Source: Promerops cafer
Taxonomy: Eukaryota; Chordata; Aves; Passeriformes; Nectariniidae
DNA length: 64,000 nt
Direction of reading: 5' to 3'
Assembly (NCBI GenBank): GCA_013398275.1
Contig: VZSE01010145.1
Span: 558,001 to 622,000 of the forward strand
Part shown: piece by piece, positions 1 to 10,930 of the stretch
Layout of the letters: each line of letters opens with the position of its first letter
Numbering within the stretch: position 1 is the first letter of the stretch
The notes under the pieces: generated by a model
Told to the model about the DNA's origin: nothing
The model's database searches: none
The model's input: the letters and a program-made list of their open reading frames with translations, nothing else
Made by a program: the position numbers and the translations under genes

Positions 1-3000
1 CTGTCTCTATTTACTTCCTCCTAGGATAAAAGGTTAATTCATCTCTATGGAGAATAGATATGGAAAAAGAAGGGGATAAAATCTGATTTTGAGAAACTCT
101 CTAAACCATTTAATAAAAATGGCACTATTTCAACACCAAGAGCTGAATAAAAGACTGATAGCCCACATGAATGAACCAGTCTCAGAGAATGAAAAAGGGG
201 GGATTGGGGTGGGGCTGGTGGTGAAGAACCCAGACGATTCATTAGGATTTGATCATCTCACTCCTTTTCACATATTTTAAGGTTAGTGCACTGTTAAAAT
301 ACAGTTACTGAATTACTGTACTGTCATTTAAATCCAAGTGCTGGATCCCACTGTGGCACACGCTGGGAGCCCAGGTTGCAGGGTTTATTACAAAATCATG
401 AACTGCTCTGGGTATCATCTGACTGGCAATACAAATGTGCTTAAATGACCTGGCTTAAGCACAGCCCAGCCTGCTCTACTAAAGAGGCTTTTCATGACCT
501 CTGGGAACACATTTGCCACATCTTGCTGCCTATTTAAATGACCTTGACAGTGCAAATTACAGCCAAAAGAGTCAGAAATAAGAAGCCAGAGAGAGGGGTT
601 TCTACAAGACTGCCTCTGCCACCTCAACAGAAACAAAGCCTCATTCCCCCACCCTGGTTCTGTTTCCTGGAGATGCTCATTTCAATAGAAATGCAAAATG
701 TGGAGCACTTGCTGGCATGTCTGGGGCACAAGACAATGATGCTATTGTTGCCCACTGAACAATGCAGCCCCTCAGTGGCTTATCCAGACTCCTGCTTATC
801 CAAAAACGTCTAACCAAAATAATAAGAAACCGAGGTGCAACAGCAGAGATGCAAAGAAAATCCCCTGGAATCAGTGTCCCCCAAGACTACAGTTGTCCAC
901 ACACTCATACAAAGACACTGGCAGCTTCCTTCACATCTCCTCCCTTCCTCTGAAGCCACTGATGGTGAAACTATCAGCAGTGATAATAAGAAGCCAAGAG
1001 GTAAAGGCAGTTGTGAAACATGTCGTATAAATGAATCATGCTGCTGATATTATCCTCGCTGATGAAATAATTGTATGAAATTAAGCAGGGATGTTCACAT
1101 GACAGGATGGGTGAATTAGATAATGCTCATCTGCAGCTGTACCTCCTCCTGCCACATTCTCAAGTTTTGATTAAGAATAATGTGTCCCTTCCTGCAAAGG
1201 TGGAAATTTCTCTAACTACGAAGAAAAACAGATATGAGACATAAAAACAGGTATCTTGGTTATGATACAGTAATAAACACAACAGAATGATTCTTCGGGT
1301 TCAGGGAAGTCACTTTATCCTATTCTTGCCCACAAATTTCAGCACCAAAAGCAGAAGGCATGCCTGGACTGTGGCTAGAAAGGAAAAGGCACTAAAGACA
1401 AGGATGAGGGCAGGTGTGAGGAACAACGGCGTTCTTTCCTCCTCGTTCTGCAAAGTGCACTGACCTTTGCTTCTGCCACTGTGCAGAAAGATCTCTGCCT
1501 GGGATTTTTCTATACCCAAAGCAGCTTTGCTGCTTTTTTTCTTTTTTTTTTTTTTTTAAATGGTGCTGCTTTGCTGAGCATCTTTTCCTGAATGAGTTTC
1601 TCTCAGAAGGCAGGTGCTTTCTGGACTCAGGGCACGTTATCCAACCAAAGTTAGCATTTTACTGATACTGCCCAAATACTCTTATTCAGGGGACTCAAAA
1701 CACGGGGGAAACTGAGCTGCCTTACACTTGTGACAAATACTCTTCTTGTTCTCTGGTCTGCATACAGGGGACTACTCAATGAGTAAAGTACTCCCAAAGG
1801 CTGATTTATACACAGGGAGGATTGCTGCAGTCCCCATTCTTGTTCATGGAGAGAAGTGGTGCAGGAACATAGCAAGTGAATCTGTTTTGCAGCACCTGGG
1901 ACAGAGAGGACCTGTCCCCCAGCCTTCTTCTGCAGCACTAGGGGCTCTCCGTGAGGGTATTCTCTGGGGACTTTTCCTCTCAGAGAGATCCCAAACATTC
2001 TCCCCTTCCCTTTTTCTTTACAGGAAGCCTAGCTGCCAGGAAAGAAGGCAGCCATCATAAGGACTAATCTGCTGCCCTGAAAACCCCAAGCTTTGATTTT
2101 GTCTGGTCTGCACGTTGTCCCAGTAAAAACCAGAGGGCTGCTGGGTGGTTTTCACTTTGTACTTAGCAGTGTTGTTTCCACAGCTGCATGCAGAATTCCC
2201 AAACAGATACAGGAAGAACAAGAGAGGAGCATGCCAATGACCTGTTTATGAGCACGGCAGACCCCTGCCCCTCCACCCCACAACCTCTGCATGCAATGCA
2301 CAGCACTTATTCTATAGTACCTGTTCCCTAAGGCACAGAACGCAGAGGCTGAAATCATAGAGGAGAGAACACAAAATTCTAGGATCATTTTAGTGCTCCT
2401 GCTATCTCAGACATGGAAGAATGGGATGTTTCAGCTGCAGGGCAGCCTAAAAGCAGCGTCTAGGGAGAGAACCACAGAACTGCTCTTCAAAGTCTATATC
2501 CAAGGGGGATATATATCTTTATATTTATATATCTTTACCTGGGGTAAAGGCCTTCCTTTTGTGTAGCATCTGGCCAGACCTCTGCACACACAAGCAACTC
2601 TTTAGAGGTCTTCAGGAAAGACTGCACTTGGACCTTGCCCTCTGGGGTGTTGAGGAGCACAAGGCAGGCTGCTTGGCCAACAGCATACACCAGGACATGC
2701 AGCTTAGCAGAATGAACAGCCTGGTACGTGTTTACCGAAAATTCATTTGTTCAGTTCTGCAAATCTTCAGAGACATATCCTCCTAACCACACTTGCAGCT
2801 TCTGGCTGCCTTTGGACTGTCACAATGCCCAACCAGCCTTGTGAACTCTGCTAGTAATCTCCACAGACAAACAGCTCAATGTGTTTGAGGAAAGCAGCCA
2901 GTAGGAGATCTCTAGGCTCATTTTCCTTACCACGAGTTTTCAGTCACACCAGCCTCCGGGGAAACCTGATGACTTATGGATGCTTACCCCAGTCCAGACC

Positions 3001-3854
3001 CAAACTTCCAGCATTTGTTAGATTACTTAGTCCTATCACCATTACCCTTCTAATTGGGCATTTACTTTTCTGTTTGACTGGAGCCAGCAGAAGTGAGAGT
3101 TGCTCACCACATTGCTGAGAGGATCCAGTAAGAGGACTTTCAGTACAGCATGAAAATAAACTGCAGGAGCAAAGAGCTTTTAGCATTTACTTGCACCTCA
3201 TAATGAAAAGCCTCCTTCCCATTCTGCATCTCTAAGTGAGTGAAAATTTACATCAGCAGCCTCATACACAAAAAAGCCTCAGTGAAGCTGCTTCTGAGCA
3301 AATCTTGCCAGGTTGGTCCTGAAATGAGAAGGGTCCATGCTGAGTAAAGATAAAACATGAGCCAGTGCAGGAAGACTATTCCCTTGGGATTCTCCTTGTC
3401 TGTCCTTCACGCCAAACTTGGGTCCTGCTGTTAGCTTTTTGCATCTAACATCTATTGTTCAGCTGAATTTCTCACATCACTGCCTCACCTGTTCATTCAA
3501 CCTGTGTAATGTTATTAATGAAGTGCTCAGGTCAGAGGCTAAGCAGGAGGAGTGATTTAGGCACAGGTCAGCAGGGACTGATGCAGACACTGCAAATCTG
3601 CAGGGGAAGATGACAGCTGATTTTTCACAATTTTAACCATGAAAATCACATCACGTGTGGTAAAAATCATTAGAGAGGATAAAAAAATTGTGGGGCAAAG
3701 GAAGGGAAGGATTCTTCCTATGAAGACTGCTTCTCCCAAACTGCCCCCACTGAAATACATGGCAACCAGTAAAGTACAAGAGGGAAAATAAATCACTTCT
3801 CCAGTGTACCACAGGATTTATTAATTAATTAGAGCTCATAATTACTCTGACAGC

Positions 3855-3950
3855 TTTTGCCTTATTTTACAGCTGGGAAGAATAAGGCACAAAGTGGCTA
3901 AATGATTTGCCCAATCTCACACAGTGAGTGAACAGCTGAGTCATAAGGAA
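3855..3950 (+). mobile_element. Ancient MIR-like SINE remnant
   Basis: The segment has the characteristic MIR order: an ATTTTACAG-GGGAA-like start, then aaggcacaaagtggctaaatg, then gatttgcccaatctcacaca. This corresponds to the family's 'lower to zero detection limit' core of acagatgaggaaactgaggc and ttgcccaaggtcacac, as I remember it. Divergence is high, as expected of an old element in a bird. The exact ends are uncertain. Confidence 0.65.
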
Positions 3951-5796
3951 GAGCAGAGGCACTCCCTCAGAGCAGTGTTTGGGAGTTTCTTTGATACTGT
4001 ACTGAACCTCCTAAAACATCCAGCTGCTTCAAAACAAGCAGCAAAAAAAGCAGACAGAGGTCAGACAGTTTGATCTGTGGTTATACATTCCTGAAGTTGT
4101 GCTGGGTAGAAACTGTAGTGGTCTGTGCCCCAGCTAATTTTTTTTAATCCTTTCTGCATAATTCTGACCCAATAAAACCCAGAAGGCTGAACATGTGCAG
4201 TTGTGTCCTTATTAATGCCCTCTTCCACCTATAACAAGGCCGTTTAAAAAATGGAAACAGACATTGGACTGGATTTTGTTGCTGCCTAAACTGAACCTCG
4301 AGTCACCACCTTCCAAGGAATAACCCCCAGCAGAATGAACAGCAATAAAAAAACGACAAACCTGAAAGGATGGGGAAAGACTTGGAAGGAAATAAAACAA
4401 GGACCTGCAAAGCCAAACAGCATTACAAACTGGTACATTTTAAATGAACAACAAGAAAACAGAAGCCACAGTGATCAAAGCCTCCCACCTCCTCTCTGTG
4501 GTGGATGACACCTTCGCTGGGAGCACACCACCACCTCTAACCCCACACCTGCAAAAGGAATTAATTTCAAAAAGAATACAGACCAAAGTGAACCATATCA
4601 AAACAAATTAGCAACAGACCCCTCATCCTGCTGTGGTCAGGCAGGAGAGGCAGAGATGCTCACAGTTGCTAAGATTCAGGGGAAAAAAAGACAACACAAA
4701 ACCAACTCCTCTCCCCCTCCACAAAGAAACCACCCCAGCTGTTGAAAACTTTAGAAGAAACAAGTCCAAAGACCTTGAAAGAAAAGAGATTTCAAACAGC
4801 TTGGACAACTGGCAGGGGGCTAGGAAATTCCTTTTCAAGAAACACCTGTGCTTTCTCTGACTCTGGATATCTCTGTGTAGCCTAGGTCGATTCTTCACTA
4901 AGAGAGGCAGCAAGTACAGCCCTAGGAATATGCAGTGCAAAGATAATATACACTGTATTTATTTATAGATACACACAGCTGAAACAAAAATGTCAAAATA
5001 TGTTTTGCAACTGTAGATATGACCTGCTTGACAATTTGTTTTTCCAACTAATAGCTTTTCAAAGGAAAACTATCAATACAAAGCTCATCTGTCTTTAATG
5101 CTTGCATGCTATTAACAACACCCCAGATCACGAAAATCAAAATGATTTTACAGCTCGGTCTTGCTGGATATCTTTACGTCTCTCCTCCTTTCAGCAGCAA
5201 GATGAAATCTAATCAGCAGCTGCAGAAACTGGAGGGAGTTGAAGGTACTGTAGGGAATGTTCAAAGCCAACACATGCTCCTTCAGTAAATACTGCACTCG
5301 TAGAAGAATTTGTTTAATATTTATACCCCATCCATGATCCCATATGTGGGGTCAACTACTTGAGAGAACATCTCTTGGGAATGGTTGGGAATTGTTGCAG
5401 TCGTGCCTTTTTTCAAATGCTGATTCCTTAGGTCATGCCAAAGAGACTCAGGTTCAGTTCCTGACTTTACAAAAAACTTTCTCTGTGAATTTGGGTGAGT
5501 CACTCCTTATCTAACCCTCTGTACATGGTCACTAACATCTTTGTGAAGTTATTATAAAATATCACCCAATATAAATTCCAGTGTTTTGCACAAGAGCACA
5601 TGGCTAGAGAAAGCCAAGGCTCACCCCTTTGTCTCAGTTCTCTTACAAAATTGGAGACAAGACAACCTCTCACCTATGAAAAGGGATTATTCTATGCAAA
5701 CTGGGCACACATCAGACATGCTTATGAAACTGCATGGCAGCACCACCATTTGCAACCCTTTAACTTTAATAACTACTACTGATGTTATATATTTAT

Positions 5797-5828
5797 CTCT
5801 CTCTCTGTATATATATATATATATATAT
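5797..5828. repeat. CT then TA dinucleotide microsatellite
   Basis: Five CT units (5797-5806) are followed, after a G, by an alternating TA tract (5808-5828). Confidence 0.9.
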
Positions 5829-6828
5829 GTATCCATACTGACCCTACCTATGTTTATTTTTATTTGCTGCTGAATGCAGAACACAAGCAGAGGAGTGATG
5901 AAGAAAGTATTCAGCCTCCCTTGGTGCACAGACTTCAGATCTTATTCCTGATTCACACCAGCAGAAATGAAATCACCATCAGGACCAGTATTGGGGCCAA
6001 ATTGCTGGCAGGCACAATGAACCACTAATTGCTGGATTCATTAGTAAGACTCATAGTTTGTCCCCATGAGATGCTGAATACTTTCAGCTCCTTTTAAAAC
6101 CTTGCATCTTAGAAATTAAAATTAACAACAGCAAACTAGTATTTTTGTTACACTGTAGAAACTCAGCAGGAATTCGAAGTCAGATCACAGGAATGCTGAA
6201 ATTCCATTATGTAAAATTAGGCAGATTTTTATCTAGCATTTCCCTGTTAATTCTGGAGAACAAGCATGCAACCACACACAATGGCTACTCCATGCTGTTC
6301 CTCCAGCCTAAACAATTGGTTAAAATAGTTTTTGTAATGCTGACAACTGCCTCACAAAATACCTTTAAAATCCCCCAGTACCACACTATTAAGACCAACC
6401 TATTCTTTTCAGACATAAAACAAATGTCTATTTAAGAACACATCCAAATGCATTTCCATCACTCAGCCAGAACACTTTTACCTCCTAGAAGCTGACACTG
6501 TAAGAGATGGAAAGAGAGACAGAGGGAGAAGAGACCTCTAGTCCACCTACTGGCTTCACTGAAGGCAGTGAATCCAGCTCTAGCTCATTTCAAGTAGGTT
6601 CAGCTGTGTCAAAGGTTACCCACAAGCTATTTCTTGACGATTTAGAGCTGATGTCTACAGATCTCCTTTTATTTTAATGATGACTTCAATACAGATGTTA
6701 AGACAGTCTTTGTCTTCACAGAAGTGTATGAGAGGGAAGTTGACATCTTAAAAAAAGAATTCTAAGAGACTGATTCGCTTTTTCTGAACAGGGCCAGCTC
6801 TGGGCAGTTTTTATATCTTATCCAGAAG

Positions 6829-6852
6829 AAAAAAAAAAAAAAAGAAAAAAAA
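6829..6852. repeat. A-rich low-complexity tract
   Basis: Poly-A run interrupted by a single G. No transposable element body was recognised directly upstream, so it is not assigned to a retroposon. Confidence 0.85.
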
Positions 6853-7020
6853 GCCCCGTTCACCCTTTTCTCCCATACTAAAGCTGCTGTGTTTCTGTGA
6901 CTTATTCCGGGCACAAATCCTAGAGCACTGACTCAATGTGTATGTCACCAGCTAATTATCATCAAGACAAGACACTGGGGCACTTGGTAAGCAGAAGATA
7001 ATTTTATCTCTTCACCAGTA

Positions 7021-7080
7021 ACAACATGTATTTATATAGCATTATTTTGCTCTGCTTGAGCCCAGAGTGATTTACAAAGC
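7021..7080. mobile_element. Possible ancient repeat fragment (weak)
   Basis: The pattern tatttatatagcattatttt followed by agtgatttacaaag resembles the 'tttatatagcgc ... aaagcgctttacaa' signature seen in several old vertebrate repeats. The family cannot be named from sequence alone. Confidence 0.25.
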
Positions 7081-7787
7081 GAGTCCCAGAAGATACCACC
7101 ATGGGAATCCTTCCAGCCAGCACTGAACCACAAGCACTTGGGGGTGAGCAGCAACAGCACAGGCAGAGCAGCAGCAGGACACACCACATCCATCTGAAAT
7201 TTCAGATGTCACGCTGGTGGAACTGCTGAGCGTTGTCCAAATGTGAGGCTGGTTTCAGCCTCGACATCAGTCTGTGTGTGAGTGTGCACAAGGTCTGTGT
7301 GTATGCAGTTCTCCTGACCCCACCTTTGGTCTGAGCCTTTACAGAAAAGATTGAAGGTAGAGACCATCCACTCATTTATGGCAAGTAAGAAGCAAATAGA
7401 GAAAAATTAATTAATTTCAGAGTTTTAATCGCAGACTCTATTTTCTGTGGACATTTGAAAGTAGGAGGAGAAAAGGAAAGAGGATCATTTCAGAGAAGAC
7501 TAAGAGTATTGGAAATAAGCACAAAAAGGGGTCATTCTGACCTGCAAGCAAAGCAGAAAAAAGCCAAGAGTTTAGATTAGCAGAGCTCAAGACTGACCGA
7601 GGCAACCAACAAGCTAAATTCAAAATATATTAACTTACAGCTGTAACCTGAAGCCTATACAGCTCTTAGCAAGGCTGAAGATAAAATTCACCAGTGACCT
7701 GGAATGACTGCTCTCCCTGAGACAGCTACCTTTAGAAAGGAAGAAGTCCCAAGCGCCACACAACAAAAACGCTCTCCAGAACTGCTA

Positions 7788-7985
7788 CCCGCGTGCTCCC
7801 AATTGCGCACTGAGTGAGAGCCGCCTTGCTACTCCTGTCGCTGCAGCACTCCCTTGGATGGGACGCTGCTGCTTCCCAGCCTCCCCCGGCGCGGTCCGGA
7901 GACGCACGGACGCGCTGGGCAACCGCAGCGCCCGAGTCCCAGAGCCGCCCGAGTCCCAGAGCCGCCCGCGTCCCAGAGCCGCCCG
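7788..7985. promoter_or_regulatory. CpG-dense block, candidate intragenic promoter / CpG island edge
   Basis: About two dozen CpG dinucleotides fall in roughly 200 bp here, in an intron where CpG is otherwise scarce. The block runs straight into a GC-rich minisatellite and an assembly gap, so its full extent is unknown. It lies about 9 kb downstream of the 16764-16910 exon in gene orientation and before the HMG-box exons. SOX5 is known to make a short isoform lacking the N-terminal part from an internal start, so this position would suit such a promoter; that link is inference only. No TATA box or first exon was identified. Confidence 0.35.
7931..7985. repeat. 17-bp GC-rich minisatellite, truncated by the assembly gap
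   Basis: Three consecutive 17-bp units are visible at 7931-7947, 7948-7964 and 7965-7981, then cccg before the Ns. The unit is cccgagtcccagagccg; the third differs by one base (a to c). The unit has no stop in any frame and its length is not a multiple of three, which produces artificial long open frames across the gap. Confidence 0.9.
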
Positions 7986-8367
7986 NNNNNNNNNNNNNNN
8001 NNNNNNNNNNNNNNNNNNNNNNNNNNNNNNNNNNNNNNNNNNNNNNNNNNNNNNNNNNNNNNNNNNNNNNNNNNNNNNNNNNNNNNNNNNNNNNNNNNNN
8101 NNNNNNNNNNNNNNNNNNNNNNNNNNNNNNNNNNNNNNNNNNNNNNNNNNNNNNNNNNNNNNNNNNNNNNNNNNNNNNNNNNNNNNNNNNNNNNNNNNNN
8201 NNNNNNNNNNNNNNNNNNNNNNNNNNNNNNNNNNNNNNNNNNNNNNNNNNNNNNNNNNNNNNNNNNNNNNNNNNNNNNNNNNNNNNNNNNNNNNNNNNNN
8301 NNNNNNNNNNNNNNNNNNNNNNNNNNNNNNNNNNNNNNNNNNNNNNNNNNNNNNNNNNNNNNNNNNN
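7986..8367. other. Assembly gap (382 Ns)
   Basis: Unbroken run of N between the GC-rich minisatellite and a CA-rich microsatellite. The non-round length suggests an estimated rather than arbitrary gap. It probably contains more of one or both repeats. Confidence 0.98.
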
Positions 8368-8460
8368 ACACACACACACACACAGACACACGCACACACA
8401 CACACACTCACAGGCACACACACCCACACACACCCACACACTCACACCCACACCCACACG
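8368..8460. repeat. Impure CA-rich microsatellite
   Basis: Runs of ACAC with interruptions (caga, cgca, ctca, ggca, cacccaca). The right part shifts to a CACCCA-type pattern. It abuts the assembly gap, so its left end is not seen. Confidence 0.93.
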
Positions 8461-10872
8461 GGCCCTGCCTTCCCGGCACAAGCAGCAGCTGCCGCAGCCC
8501 CTGAGGAAGCTGAAGGAACACCAGTAACTCGTGAAGTGGCTCAGAAGTTAAAATCCTCGTGTAACACCGTGATTCTAAATTGAAAAGCTTTCTCTGCGCT
8601 GTTCCCATTAGAGACATGGTCCCCTTCTTGCACTCCAAGGTACTCAGAAATCTTTTAGCAAACACTTTTCTCCTGATTTTTTTTTTTTAACCCGCTATTC
8701 TGGCAATAGCTTATCTTTTCTTTAAAAGCAGCAAGGAAAAATGTAGCAACTTGAAATGAAACAAACAGAATCTAAGCTCATTCATTAGCACAAAAATTAC
8801 ACATTTGAGTTCACAGTCTGGCAGCATTAATGGGTAAGGACACGTGATCAAGACTGAAATTTTAAACCAGTTTCATGTGTTAGATCCTGTCACATCAGCT
8901 TGGCTGCCTCAGATGTTCTTTGGATACTCCTGAATGTTCTCTCTGGATACTACTGGGAGATTCTACAGCAGAAAGTCCAATTCTGCTGTTAAGTATTCAT
9001 GCCTTAGCAGAATTGTCAAGATGAAATCTTCTATGATTTGAGACTGAAAATTAATCCCACTTTAATGAAAAAGTAACTCATAGATTAATTTTCTTAGCTG
9101 CTTTCTAAGCCTTTGAGATACATTTATAGCAATCTCTAAGTTTCAGGCATGACAACATGAAGATTTTTGTTTAAATGAGATTTTTACATACTCACAAGAC
9201 TTCAGGACCTTGGACCTTAAGGAGGCTACATTATAAAATCACAGCACGTAGCCACACTGCTTTGAAAAATATGTGTACTCAAAAGTGATGCTTTCCACAA
9301 AATGTCTCTGAATCCCTCTTTTGCAACAGCTCATTTTACACTGAACAATTCAAACTGCATTCTGTACAACAAATGTGTAGTTCTGAGAAACCTGAGTGAA
9401 ACAGTTGCCAAGCACTTCATATAAATCTAAAGTTAATACTAATCTAAAAGAAGCTGTCTTGTTGAATTTGAAAATAAAACAGATTTTTTCCACTCTGCTG
9501 CTAAATTTTGCTTCTCTTCAGATATCCACAGCTACCAGGGATTAGAGATTAAAATGTTTCAGATTAAAATATTTTTGGAGCTCCCTTGTTACGTGATTAC
9601 CATTCAGCTGCGGGTACAGGAATACTTACTGCAAAACGTATTTCTCTGCTGCTTAGTTTGAATTGCATTCTGTCAGAACACGTCAAGAGGAGCTCATGTC
9701 AAATCTAGCACGTAGCGTGGATACACACCACCCTTCTGCAGACAAAACAAGCAGCTTCTGGAAGCTGTCAGACTGATCACACTGGAGCTGTATTCCATCA
9801 CCTCAGAAATTCCCTTTCTGTGTTGAGAAGGAGTTCTGCATTTGGAAAAGGTGGCTGCACTGCTGGCCACTACGTGGGCCTGCCTCCACAGCCCCTGCAC
9901 TTCTTTTGGCTGTGGACACACAGTGAAATACTCAAACACTTGATCTGAAGCTGCAAAGGGGAAGAGTTAATTCCTGACGTGAAGTACCTGGTTCCTTTCT
10001 AGAAGTATCTGGAGAGTGAGAGCTCTCTGCTTCATCTGCAGCTCTCTCCTAACCCATGAGAGAGGCACACTGCTACATCTCCATCACTGGCACAAGCCTG
10101 TGCTCCTGGAACAAACACACCCCTTGATTTAGACACTCTTACCAGCCCAGAGTCTAAAAAACAAATCTCTGCAATAAAGGATGACCTTTAATATGAATTT
10201 CATATTCTGAAGGAAACTACATATTAGCTGATATTGGCATAAATTCCTGGTTTGTTACCTGTATTTAACTTAGAGCTAATACTGGTTCCTCATCTTTTCA
10301 GTGCAGCAGCCCACAGTGAAGAATGAACTTCATGTATTTCTCCTCATGGCTTGTTCCCCTTCTTCAGCATAAAGACCTTCTGCTAAATATTTTTTAGCTC
10401 TTCCCCACAGACCAAGGCCACCCAAATGCAAGGAGTATCACTAAAAACCACTGCAACCAGAAAAATCAATTTTTTTCTCTGCTGCATTATGCAGCTCCAG
10501 ATTGCACAGTCTCCTAAAGCCCTTTTACTGCTATTTTTAGGACTTTGTGGACAACTGGCACCATCAGCTCAACAGCTCTCTCAGTGGCATTAAAAACCCC
10601 TTGACTTTGTGACACTGGTTTCTTATTTGGGACTAATCCAGTCTCTTCTTGCCCTTTCTCATCCAAGCTCTTCGTTCCAACTGACAGAAGAGGGGCAGTT
10701 CTGTCAAAAAAGCTTTGGAGAAGTTAGTGCTCAGGTATTTCTAAGTAACAGGGAAGACCCTGAGCAGAAGCCAAAGGCAGCTCCCAGCTCTCCGGGACGC
10801 TGAGGGGCCCTGGAAGGAGCCTCCTGGGAGGGACGGGGCCTGCTGAGCGCCTTGGTGCTCCGTACGAGGGCA

Positions 10873-10930
10873 CAGCATTGCAGCAGAAGCAAGGACAGCA
10901 TTGCAGCATTGCAGCAGAAGCAAGGACAGC
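10873..10930. repeat. Tandem duplication, period 31 bp, about 1.9 copies
   Basis: The segment beginning cagcattgcagcagaagc at 10873 restarts at 10904 without a visible mismatch. The unit has an internal cagcattg repeat, which probably seeded the duplication. It lies in intron with no coding signal. Confidence 0.9.

Noticed and set aside
7732..8583. Several 190-250 codon open frames crossing 7.7-8.6 kb on both strands
   Set aside because: They are created by the 382 Ns, the stop-free 17-bp minisatellite and the CA repeat; the translations are mostly unknown residues and His/Thr or Cys/Val repeats.
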